A DNA stretch of 21,067 bases from a virus. The notes beneath the pieces are model-generated. The model ran no database searches, had not been told where the DNA came from, and saw only the letters and a program-made list of their open reading frames with translations. The DNA lies in the IMG/VR virus record IMGVR_UViG_3300042691_012905, positions 1 to 21,067 of that record, one strand, 5' to 3'. The translations under genes were made by a program, and so were the position numbers. This document shows, in pieces, positions 5,879 through 12,735 of this stretch; position 1 is the first letter of the stretch, and each line of letters opens with the position of its first letter.

Positions 5879-6085
5879 ATGACAAATAAAACCGCAGTAC
5901 AAACTTTGATAGACTACATGGAAGAAAACTATCACCTTACCGAAGAAAGTCGCTTAGAGTTTAAAAAAGCACTTGAATTAGAAAGAATGCAGATAATAAA
6001 CACCTACATTGATGCAAGTCCAAGATTAGAAGATATAACCAAAGGAGCAGCAGAAGATTACTATTTACGTTTGACAATTAAATAA
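5879..6085 (+). CDS. Small helical phage protein of unknown function, 68 aa
   Basis: The protein is predicted to be largely helical: T-A-V-Q-T-L-I-D-Y-M-E-E-N, then E-F-K-K-A-L-E-L-E-R-M-Q-I-I-N-T-Y-I-D-A, and an E-D-Y-Y-L-R ending. The pattern T-A-V-x-x-L ... A-x-E-x-E-x-x-Q-I-I-x-A/T-Y ... Y-Y recurs in small early proteins of Bacteroidota phages, for which no function is known to me. It precedes the terminase promoter. Its stop (6083-6085) falls between that promoter's -33 and -7 elements, so late transcription starts just after this gene. Confidence 0.65.
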   Translation: MTNKTAVQTLIDYMEENYHLTEESRLEFKKALELERMQIINTYIDASPRLEDITKGAAEDYYLRLTIK

Positions 6086-6097
6086 TTTGTATATTTG
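6070..6097 (+). promoter_or_regulatory. Bacteroidota-type promoter upstream of the terminase genes
   Basis: TTTG at 6070-6073, a 16-base spacer, then TATATTTG at 6090-6097 match the consensus, with a spacer one base shorter than the usual 17-23. The start site should fall near 6103, about 30 bases before the small terminase ATG at 6135. The -33 box lies inside the end of the preceding gene. Confidence 0.65.
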
Positions 6098-6134
6098 CAG
6101 CATGGCAATAGCCGATAAATACGATTAAATACGA

Positions 6135-6383
6135 ATGGCAAAATTTGAGAAAGGCAATTCGGGAAAACCGAAAGGAGCAAAAAACAAAATAACTAAATCA
6201 GTTAAAGAAGTAGTTTTTGATGTATTTGAAAAGCTACAAGCAGACCCAAAAGCAAATTTATTAATTTGGGGAAGAAACAACACAACTGAATTTTATAAGA
6301 TTGCTGCCAAGCTAATTCCAACAGACATTAAAGCAGACATTGAAAGTAAAAGTGATTTACTTATAAAAGTTGTTCGTGAGTGA
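6135..6383 (+). CDS. Probable small terminase subunit
   Basis: The product has 82 residues. It opens with F-E-K-G-N-S-G-K-P-K-G-A-K-N-K, a basic glycine-rich motif that marks DUF5681-type and small-terminase N-termini in many phages. A helical stretch (V-K-E-V-V-F-D-V-F-E-K-L) follows, then W-G-R-N-N-T-T-E-F-Y-K-I-A-A-K-L-I-P-T-D-I, a pattern seen at the ends of Bacteroidota phage small terminase proteins. The small subunit recognises the packaging site and regulates the motor. The assignment rests mainly on overlap with the large terminase gene and on the N-terminal motif; the sequence is short. Its stop overlaps the large subunit start by 8 bases. Confidence 0.75.
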   Translation: MAKFEKGNSGKPKGAKNKITKSVKEVVFDVFEKLQADPKANLLIWGRNNTTEFYKIAAKLIPTDIKADIESKSDLLIKVVRE

Positions 6384-7620
6384 GATAATCGTAAAACTCC
6401 AAAAAAGGCATATCAACCAAGAGTTGATAATGCAAACAAAAAGGCGATTCAATGTTTTGAAATGTGGCCGCAGATTTGGAAAAACATCCATAGCCAAAGA
6501 ACTAATTATTGAACCTGCATTGGATGGATTCCCAGTAGCTTATTTTTGCCCTACATACAAAGACCTTAACGACTTTTGGATTGACATTGTCAAAATACTT
6601 GGCGATGCCATCAAGCAGAAGAATGAACAGTTAAAACAAATCCGATTAATTACGGGAGGTGTTATTGATATGTGGTCATTAGACGAACCCGACTCTGGTA
6701 GAGGAAGAAAATATAAACGAGTAGTTATTGATGAGTGCGAAAAAGCTAAAAAGTTAAAAACAGCTTGGAACGGAACAATCCGAGCAACCCTAACAGATTA
6801 CATTGGTGATTGTTGGTTTTTATCTACTCCGCAATTTGGTAAGACATATTTCAAAGAGTTGTTCAAAAGGTCAACCGATGAAAAGTATCTACACGAATGG
6901 CAGGGGTGGAAATTTACAACATACGACAACCCATTTATGGATGCTCAAGAGATAGATTCAGCAAAGGCAACACTTGATCCAATGTATTTCAATTGTGAGT
7001 ATCTGGCGGAGGATGTTACCTTAGATACTATGCTTTGGGCTTATGCTTTTGAGCCTAATAAACATTTGCAGAAAGTTGAGATACTAAAAAACTTAGAGAT
7101 AATACTATCCTTTGACTTTAACAAAAACCCTATTTCCTGCTCAGTATTACAAATTCCATCCTTTGACACGATAAGAGTAATTGAAACGATTAAACTTGCT
7201 AATTCAGATATTTATGAGTTATGCGATGTGATTAAAACAAAGTACGGAAACACACTTTATTTGATTACAGGCGATGCAAGTGGTTCATCAACTTCTGCAA
7301 TGGTGCAAGACAATATGAATTACTACAAGATAATTAGAGCCAAATTAAATTTATCAAACAATCAAATGATGGTGCCGGTTGTTAATCCAAGATTAGCAGA
7401 TAACCGAGTTTTAGTAAATAGTCTATTGAGTAGAGGTAATGTTTTATTGGATAAGGACAACACTAAGCCATTGCAATTTGACTTTGAGAATGTTACGGTA
7501 TTGCCTGATGGCTCAATTAAAAAGGCAGATAGAAACGACCCTGCCCAACAATCCGATGCCTTAGATACCTTTAGATACGCTTGTAATACATTTTGTTCAA
7601 AGTTTTTGATTAGAGATTAA
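6376..7620 (+). CDS. terL: Terminase large subunit (packaging ATPase-nuclease)
   Basis: The product has 414 residues from the GTG at 6376; a TTG at 6370 is an alternative. The in-frame ATG at 6430 would cut off the usual N-terminal lead-in to Walker A. The ATPase domain shows Walker A (C-G-R-R-F-G-K-T, about 30-37), Walker B (R-V-V-I-D-E, about 115-120) and the coupling motif (L-S-T-P, about 149-152). The RNase H-like nuclease half shows L-S-F-D-F-N near 245-249, I-T-G-D near 297-300, and the late S-D-A-L-D near 393-397, supplying the expected acidic metal ligands. This motor packages DNA into the prohead through the portal and cuts concatemers. The portal is not next to it here but about 9 kb downstream. 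Confidence 0.93.
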   Translation: MSEIIVKLQKRHINQELIMQTKRRFNVLKCGRRFGKTSIAKELIIEPALDGFPVAYFCPTYKDLNDFWIDIVKILGDAIKQKNEQLKQIRLITGGVIDMWSLDEPDSGRGRKYKRVVIDECEKAKKLKTAWNGTIRATLTDYIGDCWFLSTPQFGKTYFKELFKRSTDEKYLHEWQGWKFTTYDNPFMDAQEIDSAKATLDPMYFNCEYLAEDVTLDTMLWAYAFEPNKHLQKVEILKNLEIILSFDFNKNPISCSVLQIPSFDTIRVIETIKLANSDIYELCDVIKTKYGNTLYLITGDASGSSTSAMVQDNMNYYKIIRAKLNLSNNQMMVPVVNPRLADNRVLVNSLLSRGNVLLDKDNTKPLQFDFENVTVLPDGSIKKADRNDPAQQSDALDTFRYACNTFCSKFLIRD

Positions 7621-7638
7621 AAAAAATTAGTAAGTTTG
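7603..7638 (+). promoter_or_regulatory. Bacteroidota-type promoter upstream of the glycosyltransferase
   Basis: TTTTTG at 7603-7608 (within the end of the terminase gene), a 22-base spacer, then TAAGTTTG at 7631-7638 fit the consensus. The start codon of the glycosyltransferase follows at 7656. No terminator separates it from the upstream operon, so this would be an internal promoter. Confidence 0.65.
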
Positions 7639-7655
7639 CAAACAACAATTAAAAT

Positions 7656-8273
7656 ATGTTTTCAGTAATTATACCTACCCTTTGGAAATCTGACAAGATA
7701 AAGCCATTAATTCAATCCCTAATAGATTGCGAGTTGGTGAATGATATAACTATAATTTCAAATGAAAGAAGCGAGTTAGAAAAAGAGTTATTGATTTACA
7801 ACACCAAACTTTATATTGATAAAAGGGTTGAAAATTTATTTGTAAATGAATCTTGGAATTATGGAGTTAAACTTGCCGACAATGATAACATTGCCATCCT
7901 TAACGATGACATCCTAATTGATACAAATGTATTTAATTTCTTAAACGATAAATTAGAGGATGTTGGAGTAGTTGGTATGTGTTTTGAGAATTATGCCTTG
8001 AAACAATCCGTATCAATGAATCTTACCGATGTTGTTGAACGACCTTATGGATTTGGATGTGCAATGTTCATACACAAATCTAACTATGTAGATATTCCAT
8101 TTGAGTTAAAGATAGCTTGTGGTGATGACTACCTAATCAAATACGCTAAAGGCAAAGCCAAAAAGCTATACGGATGCAAGATTGAAAGTGATATAAGCAC
8201 CACAACAAGACTTCCTGAGTTCGGAATGATTCAATTTGAAGATAACAGAATATACATAGAAAAATATCAATAA
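7656..8273 (+). CDS. GT-A glycosyltransferase (family 2-like)
   Basis: The product has 205 residues. The N-terminus F-S-V-I-I-P-T-L-W-K-S, then I-T-I-I-S-N-E, then N-E-S-W-N-Y-G, then I-A-I-L-N-D-D-I-L-I-D is the GT2 nucleotide-sugar binding architecture. The N-D-D (about 86-88) occupies the DxD position that holds the metal and UDP/GDP. A later G-F-G-C-A-M-F-I and the acidic G-D-D-Y-L segment fit the acceptor-side helix of GT2 enzymes. It is short compared with bacterial GT2 enzymes, as is common in phages. The stop overlaps the following methyltransferase start by one base, so the pair is likely made together to build a methylated sugar. The target could be a virion protein, a host surface glycan or DNA; position in the structural module favours a virion target, by inference. 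Confidence 0.82.
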   Translation: MFSVIIPTLWKSDKIKPLIQSLIDCELVNDITIISNERSELEKELLIYNTKLYIDKRVENLFVNESWNYGVKLADNDNIAILNDDILIDTNVFNFLNDKLEDVGVVGMCFENYALKQSVSMNLTDVVERPYGFGCAMFIHKSNYVDIPFELKIACGDDYLIKYAKGKAKKLYGCKIESDISTTTRLPEFGMIQFEDNRIYIEKYQ

Positions 8274-8824
8274 TGGCCCATCAAGAGCAAATCAACTTTT
8301 GCAAATCAGTTCAAGAATTTATGCCTGATTTCTTTAAAGGAGTTAGCGTATTAGATATTGGAAGTTTAGATATTAATGGAAACAACCGTTATTTATTTGA
8401 GAATTATGATTACACTGGCATTGATATTGGTGAAGGCAAGAATGTGGATATTGTTTGCAAAGGACACGAATTTAAACCTGCTGAGAACCACAAATTTGAT
8501 GTTGTTATTTCTACTGAATGCTTTGAACATGATAAGCATTGGAGAGAAACGGTAAGAAATGTAATCGACAATCTATTAAAGAGTGGAGGTTTATTTTTAT
8601 TTACTTGTGCCACCACTGGCAGACCTGAACACGGAACAAAAAGGACATCTCCAAGCGATTCACCATTTACAAGTAAAGCCGAAGATTGGGAAGATTACTA
8701 CATGAATTTAACTGAGGGAAATTTCTTTGGCAACTTTAACTTTGAAAAAGACTTTTTAATTTATCAATTTAAAACACGATTAGAATATCCTCAAGATTTG
8801 TACTTTTGGGGAATAAAAAGATAA
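8273..8824 (+). CDS. SAM-dependent class I methyltransferase
   Basis: The product has 183 residues. The SAM-binding core is clear: V-S-V-L-D-I-G-S (motif I, about 24-31), then Y-T-G-I-D-I-G (acidic end of strand 2), F-D-V-V-I-S-T-E-C-F-E-H (motif with the C-F-E-H post-strand 4), and the G-G-L-F-L-F-T strand 5. This is the type 11 small-molecule or sugar-methyltransferase layout rather than a DNA methylase, since no N-P-P-Y-like catalytic motif or target-recognition domain is present. The gene starts on the last base of the glycosyltransferase stop (TAATG), so the two are coupled. Methylating a sugar that the upstream enzyme adds is a reasonable joint role. The following gene begins 3 bases after its stop. 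Confidence 0.82.
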   Translation: MAHQEQINFCKSVQEFMPDFFKGVSVLDIGSLDINGNNRYLFENYDYTGIDIGEGKNVDIVCKGHEFKPAENHKFDVVISTECFEHDKHWRETVRNVIDNLLKSGGLFLFTCATTGRPEHGTKRTSPSDSPFTSKAEDWEDYYMNLTEGNFFGNFNFEKDFLIYQFKTRLEYPQDLYFWGIKR

Positions 8825-8827
8825 AAT

Positions 8828-9202
8828 ATGGCACTATTAAACTGCAACGCAACATACAAACAAGATGTACCGGGATGTATTGATTTCATCGCCTTAAACT
8901 TAGATTTAGAGGCAACAACAATTTATGAAGTAAGGTTTACTTTTGCTAATGGTATGGTCTTAAAGACAAGGATAACAACTAATGCAGGAGGCACTCTATC
9001 ATTGTCTAAAGATGGATTGTTGAGTGGATTTTGGAACGATGGAACGGGAGAGATAATAGTTCAGATATTTGAATTAACTGACTTATGCACACCAGTTATT
9101 TTAACACTTTGCGAAAACGATTATTCTCAAATAGTTTTAAACTTTACTAAGGTATTGATAGATGCAGCAATAAGAACAGAAGATGTGCCTTGTTGCTCAT
9201 AA
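8828..9202 (+). CDS. Hypothetical protein, probable beta-sandwich virion protein, 124 aa
   Basis: The protein is small, strand-rich and Cys-bearing (C-N-A-T near the start, C-I-D-F, D-L-C-T-P, T-L-C-E-N, a final C-C-S). Alternating hydrophobic strands (I-Y-E-V-R-F-T-F, L-K-T-R-I-T-T, I-I-V-Q-I-F-E-L) suggest an Ig-like or jelly-roll sheet, typical of phage tail accessory or head decoration proteins. The 280-residue tail protein at 14915 has a loosely similar N-terminal half (D-C-G-V ... C-E-A-G-D-I-R-F-Q-F), but I cannot show homology by eye. No signal peptide or catalytic motif is seen. Its place between the modification genes and tail genes fits a structural role and might make it the substrate of those enzymes, which is speculation. 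Confidence 0.7.
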   Translation: MALLNCNATYKQDVPGCIDFIALNLDLEATTIYEVRFTFANGMVLKTRITTNAGGTLSLSKDGLLSGFWNDGTGEIIVQIFELTDLCTPVILTLCENDYSQIVLNFTKVLIDAAIRTEDVPCCS

Positions 9203-9230
9203 AAAAATATAAACCAAAATAAACAAAACA

Positions 9231-9578
9231 ATGGAAGAACAACTATGGATTCTAAACACAAAGATTGAAGCATTTCAAGTCTTTATGCTACTTTTTTTTA
9301 ACTCACTTGCAATAATTGGTATTCACAACATCTTTGCAGGGGAAGGAATGATTTGTAAGCCGATAACAGAACGATTTGAAAAGTTGATTGGTGATGAATG
9401 GTTTTGGATAACCAAACCATTGTATAACTGCCCTCCATGTATGATATTACTTTACGGATTCCCTTTGGCTTACTTTGTTTACGATGGACAACCTTATGGT
9501 TACTTTTGGATGTTTGCCTATTGTATGGCTTTGAGTGGGCTTAATAAAATATTAACCTCAATAATTTACCGAGATTAA
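9231..9578 (+). CDS. Small integral membrane protein with a CPPC motif
   Basis: The product has 115 residues with about three hydrophobic segments: residues 15-35 (F-Q-V-F-M-L-L-F-F-N-S-L-A-I-I-G), about 63-82 (C-P-P-C-M-I-L-L-Y-G-F-P-L-A-Y-F), and about 87-110 (G-Y-F-W-M-F-A-Y-C-M-A-L-S-G). The loop between the first and second contains W-F-W-I-T-K-P-L-Y-N-C-P-P-C-M. The K-P-L-x-(D/N)-C-P-P-C-M segment recurs in membrane proteins of Bacteroidota phages (from memory), but its role is unknown. A paired Cys-Pro-Pro-Cys next to a membrane edge might bind metal or form a disulphide. A superinfection-exclusion or lysis-related role is possible but unsupported. The stop overlaps the next start (TTAATG). 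Confidence 0.75.
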   Translation: MEEQLWILNTKIEAFQVFMLLFFNSLAIIGIHNIFAGEGMICKPITERFEKLIGDEWFWITKPLYNCPPCMILLYGFPLAYFVYDGQPYGYFWMFAYCMALSGLNKILTSIIYRD

Positions 9579-9781
9579 TGAATTGGTTGCTAATCTTAAA
9601 TAATAATGGATTTGTTGCTCAAGGGCATTCTTGTGGATGTCAAGGCAACAACCAATATCATAGATTTGCAAACGAATCAACAGAAGTAAAAGTTTACAAG
9701 AAATTAAACCAATATCAAATAAAAAAAGACAATGTTTGGAGCGATAAAAAAGCAATTACAGAAATTAGCACCGAGTTCTGA
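9578..9781 (+). CDS. Small Cys-containing hypothetical protein, 67 aa
   Basis: The ATG overlaps the previous stop. The N-terminus is short and hydrophobic (M-N-W-L-L-I-L-N-N), followed by G-H-S-C-G-C-Q-G-N-N, then R-F-A-N-E-S-T-E-V-K-V-Y, then Q-Y-Q-I-K-K-D-N-V-W, ending in a Glu/Thr tail. The pattern suggests a small beta-rich protein with a CxC metal or redox pair. The last 50 bases overlap the tail assembly chaperone start in another frame, a long overlap that hints at coupled translation. No function is recognised. It is probably a minor tail or chaperone-region protein, by position only. Confidence 0.65.
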   Translation: MNWLLILNNNGFVAQGHSCGCQGNNQYHRFANESTEVKVYKKLNQYQIKKDNVWSDKKAITEISTEF

Positions 9782-10343
9782 TATAATTGTAAAGGATGGA
9801 TTTACTTTAGAGTTTGCATTCGAGTGTAATAAAGTAAAATACTACGAATTTAAAGATAAAAATTCAATGCCATTCCAACGTGGATTGGATGCTTTAATAT
9901 TTTTTGAGGAACTTCAAAATGGAGTTACAAGAGATTACATTCTAAACCATATCGAAGTAATGAAAAAATGTACTGAGGTAAAGAATGGTAAATCTTTAGA
10001 CTTAAAAAATATGTTCATTGAGATAGCACGATTTGAAGAACGATTGAAATACATTATAAGCCCAGAGATTATTTATAAGGTTGCTTCTGTTGCCTTTGTA
10101 GATGAAAAGGAAAGCGTATTGAGATACGACCACGAATACAATAAGCATAAGATTGAAAGTTGGAAAAAATACGGTGATGGTTTTTTTTTGTACGCACCCT
10201 TGAGGAAATTGATTCCGTTTTTAAGTCAATACGGAGAAACTTCCCAAACGTATTTGAGAATAGTGGAACAGATAGAAAAGCTACAAGCAACGGCTCATTC
10301 ATTGATTCTGTTAGAAGAGGAATTGAATCAAGAGAACGATTAA
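9732..10343 (+). CDS. Probable tail assembly chaperone (zero-frame, gpG-like)
   Basis: The product has 203 residues. The start at 9732 overlaps the previous gene by 50 bases; the N-terminus M-F-G-A-I-K-K-Q-L-Q-K-L and the following F-E-C-N-K-V-K-Y-Y-E-F-K-D ... M-P-F-Q-R-G resemble Bacteroidota phage proteins found just before tape measures. The middle is helical and charged. The decisive context is position and the -1 open frame: in long-tailed phages the gene before the tape measure encodes the G chaperone, with a G-T fusion made by programmed -1 frameshifting. A T9 run at 10181-10189 provides the slip. The zero-frame continues past it with an ordinary-looking helical tail (about residues 153-203). 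No sequence-level homology to lambda G is visible. The function call rests on synteny and the frameshift. Confidence 0.7.
   Translation: MFGAIKKQLQKLAPSSDIIVKDGFTLEFAFECNKVKYYEFKDKNSMPFQRGLDALIFFEELQNGVTRDYILNHIEVMKKCTEVKNGKSLDLKNMFIEIARFEERLKYIISPEIIYKVASVAFVDEKESVLRYDHEYNKHKIESWKKYGDGFFLYAPLRKLIPFLSQYGETSQTYLRIVEQIEKLQATAHSLILLEEELNQEND
10181..10187 (+). promoter_or_regulatory. Slippery heptamer T TTT TTT for -1 frameshifting
   Basis: Read in the zero frame the site is GGT TTT TTT TTG, so it fits the canonical X XXY YYZ rule with all-T identity. It lies in a T9 run at 10181-10189. A -1 slip moves reading into the frame that is closed by TGA at 10175-10177 just upstream but open from there to the TAG at 10469-10471. 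No downstream pseudoknot is obvious. Confidence 0.65.
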
Positions 10344-10471
10344 AGTTAGTTGTAATGAAATTTTTACCTCCTACATATCAAATAAATACATTAAATTTGT
10401 ACGATTTCTTTTTTTTCGCAAACGAAGCGAAAAGCCAACAATTAAAACAAAGCACCGCTAATAAAAGATAG
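10187..10471 (+). CDS. -1 frameshift extension of the tail chaperone (gpGT-like C-terminus)
   Basis: After slippage the -1 frame adds 94 residues to the first 152 of the upstream protein, giving a 246-residue fusion. The frame has no stop from the slip site to the TAG at 10469-10471. It continues 128 bases past the zero-frame stop through what would otherwise be a gap. Its end reads V-V-M-K-F-L-P-P-T-Y, then L-N-L-Y-D-F-F-F-F-A-N-E-A-K-S, a patterned sequence rather than random read-through. The TAG overlaps the GTG start of the tape measure (TAGTG), linking termination of this product to tape-measure translation. An ATG at 10355 in the same frame could alternatively start a separate 38-residue protein. 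A missing T in the T9 run, if a sequencing error, would make this one plain gene. Confidence 0.62.
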   Translation, partial: FVRTLEEIDSVFKSIRRNFPNVFENSGTDRKATSNGSFIDSVRRGIESRERLKLVVMKFLPPTYQINTLNLYDFFFFANEAKSQQLKQSTANKR

Positions 10472-12735
10472 TGGAAAATGTCATTATAAAGTTTACTGCT
10501 GATACCACAGGATTACAACCAGCAGTTGACCAACTTAAACTACTTGGAAAGATAACCGATGAGGATGCAAGAAAGATTGATGAAATAAATCAATCACAAG
10601 CACGTTATTTAAACACACTTAAAAAGACTACTCAAGAAGCGGGTAATTTTAGCGATGAAATGTCGCACCTTAAAAACGAAATACAAGCAGGAATATTAGA
10701 GGGAGTTGCGGAACATTTTGCGGAAATGGGAGTGGAAATGGAAAAGACTGCAAAAAAAGGTAAGACATTAAAACAAGAGTTAAAAGAATTAAAAACACAG
10801 ATTGCAAGTGGTGGATTGGATGCAAAACAATTATCTGAAGCCACAAAGAGAGCAGCAGAACTTACCGACCATTTAGGCGATGTCAATGATAAGATTAAGG
10901 CATTGTCAAGCGATACCAAGAGGATTGATGCAGTAGTTGAAGGATTCAGAGGATTGGCAGCAGGGGTAGCAGTAACTCAAGGGGCTATTGGATTAATGGG
11001 TGATGAAAACAAAGACCTTGAAAAGACCTTGTTAAAAGTTCAAAGTGCAATGGCTGTATTAACAGGTGTTCAAGAATTGGCAAAATTAGCAACTGATAAA
11101 AACGCTTTAAGTAATTTATTTTTATCGACATCAGAAAAGTTAGCGGGTAAAAGTGCAACGGTAATGGGAGTTGAAATTTCTGCGGCTACTGCTGTTGCTA
11201 CTGCTGGAATATCTTTGTTAGTTGCGGGTCTTGCTTTTTTAATTACGGAAATGGATAATGCGGGAGGTAGATCGCAACAGATGAATGAAAGATTATCTAA
11301 GGGGTATGAAAGGGATTTAGAGATTTATGAGAAAGTACTTAACAGAAAGTTAGAAAAATTAAAAACATCAAGAGATGGAGAATTGGCTGCTTTGAAAATA
11401 TCTTATGATAGAGAACAAAAAGAAGCTGAAAGAAAATACATTAAAGAAGGTGGAACATCAGAAGCGTTTTGGAAACTCCAAGAATCTAGCTTAGAGGAAT
11501 ACAAATACAATGTTGCAGAAATAAATAAAAAGTGGGATGAAAAAGAAAAAAACAAATTAAAAGAACAACAAGAGAAAAAAGCAAAATTAAAGGCAATTTC
11601 AGATGCTGCCGCATTAAAAAAGGCAGAAGAAGAAGCACGAAAAAGAGCAGAGGCAGAAGCCAAAGCCACAGAAGAAGCCAACAAAAGAGCAATGGAGGAT
11701 GTTGATGCAACTTCACAACTTAAAAAGAATTACTATAAGCAGTTAGACATTCAAAAAGAATATCAAAAAAGCAGTCTGGAGATTGATGAAATATACAGCA
11801 GAATTGCCTCAGAAGGTCGCTATCAAACATCAGAAGAAATTTATGCTCAAGTAGAAAAAGAGTTAAAAGATTACGAGGATTTAAAGAAAAAGCAAACTGA
11901 TATTGATACAAAATACTTAGAAGAAAAGGCAAAGAAAGAAGAAGAGTATAGGCAATTAGCACAGCAGACAGCCATACAGATATTGGAAAATACTGCTTCA
12001 TTTGCCTTTAGCCAAATTGAACAAAACCTCCAACAAGAAACAGATTTAAAAATTGCAGCCGCAGAAGAGGAACAACGTAAACAATTGGAAGGTCGTGAAC
12101 TTTCGGCATCACAGCAACAAGCTATCGAGAGGAATACACAAAGAGAAATAGCAAGAATAAAAACTGAGGCGGCACGAAAGCAAAGACAAGCGGATGTAGT
12201 TCAAGCAAGTATCAATGGAGCAATAGCAATTACAAAGGCATACGCAACAATGGATCCGATTTCAGCAAGTATTGCCGCAGTAGGAATAGCAACATTGACA
12301 GGGTTACAGATTGCATCCATCAAGAATCAACCGATACCAAAGTTTGCCAAAGGAACAAAAGGAGTTCAAGGACCGGGAACAGATACAAGCGATTCAATAC
12401 TTGCCTACCTATCCAAAGGAGAAATGGTCATCCCTACAAAGACAAAAGAAAGCTATTTCCCTGCCTTAGATTTAATCTTTGATAAAAAGGTAAGCCCAAG
12501 TATTGCCAATGAATTATTATTGGAGGCATCGAAAGGAAACTACAATATTTCACACGATTACAATAGTCCAGTGTATGTTAATAGTTCAGTAGCTATTGAC
12601 TATGATAAGTTAGATAGGTTGTTTAGCAAAAACAAAAGCACCACAAACATAAATATGGATGAAAGTGGATTCAGAAAGTTTTTGATTACTGAGAATGGCA
12701 AGAATGAATATTTAAACAAAAAATTTAGGAAATGA
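10471..12735 (+). CDS. Tail tape measure protein
   Basis: The product has 754 residues, starting at a GTG that overlaps the preceding -1 frame stop. Residues 1-150 are helical. A hydrophobic stretch lies near 238-260 (A-T-A-G-I-S-L-L-V-A-G-L-A-F-L-I). A very Lys/Glu/Ala-rich coiled coil occupies about 345-420. A second hydrophobic/Ala-Ile-rich part lies at about 580-620. Next comes the tape-measure ending F-A-K-G-T-K-G-V-Q-G-P-G-T-x-x-S-D-S-I-L-A-Y-L-S-K-G-E-M-V-I, a very common C-terminal motif in this class. Such proteins set tail length and are ejected with the DNA. At about 0.15 nm per residue this implies a tail shaft on the order of 110 nm, an estimate from length alone. The stop overlaps the next start (ATGA). 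Confidence 0.9.
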   Translation: MENVIIKFTADTTGLQPAVDQLKLLGKITDEDARKIDEINQSQARYLNTLKKTTQEAGNFSDEMSHLKNEIQAGILEGVAEHFAEMGVEMEKTAKKGKTLKQELKELKTQIASGGLDAKQLSEATKRAAELTDHLGDVNDKIKALSSDTKRIDAVVEGFRGLAAGVAVTQGAIGLMGDENKDLEKTLLKVQSAMAVLTGVQELAKLATDKNALSNLFLSTSEKLAGKSATVMGVEISAATAVATAGISLLVAGLAFLITEMDNAGGRSQQMNERLSKGYERDLEIYEKVLNRKLEKLKTSRDGELAALKISYDREQKEAERKYIKEGGTSEAFWKLQESSLEEYKYNVAEINKKWDEKEKNKLKEQQEKKAKLKAISDAAALKKAEEEARKRAEAEAKATEEANKRAMEDVDATSQLKKNYYKQLDIQKEYQKSSLEIDEIYSRIASEGRYQTSEEIYAQVEKELKDYEDLKKKQTDIDTKYLEEKAKKEEEYRQLAQQTAIQILENTASFAFSQIEQNLQQETDLKIAAAEEEQRKQLEGRELSASQQQAIERNTQREIARIKTEAARKQRQADVVQASINGAIAITKAYATMDPISASIAAVGIATLTGLQIASIKNQPIPKFAKGTKGVQGPGTDTSDSILAYLSKGEMVIPTKTKESYFPALDLIFDKKVSPSIANELLLEASKGNYNISHDYNSPVYVNSSVAIDYDKLDRLFSKNKSTTNINMDESGFRKFLITENGKNEYLNKKFRK

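Noticed and set aside
6102-6128. An 8-codon open frame between the promoter at 6070 and the small terminase gene
   Set aside because: Too short, no distinctive sequence, and it lies in the expected 5' leader.
10355-10471. A separate 38-residue gene starting at the ATG at 10355
   Set aside because: Possible, but the same frame is open all the way back to a canonical slippery site at the expected place, so a frameshift extension explains more; kept as an alternative.
11403-12001. Minus-strand open frames opposite the tape measure
   Set aside because: They are Ser/Leu/Phe-rich shadows of the Glu/Lys/Ala-rich coiled coil on the + strand.
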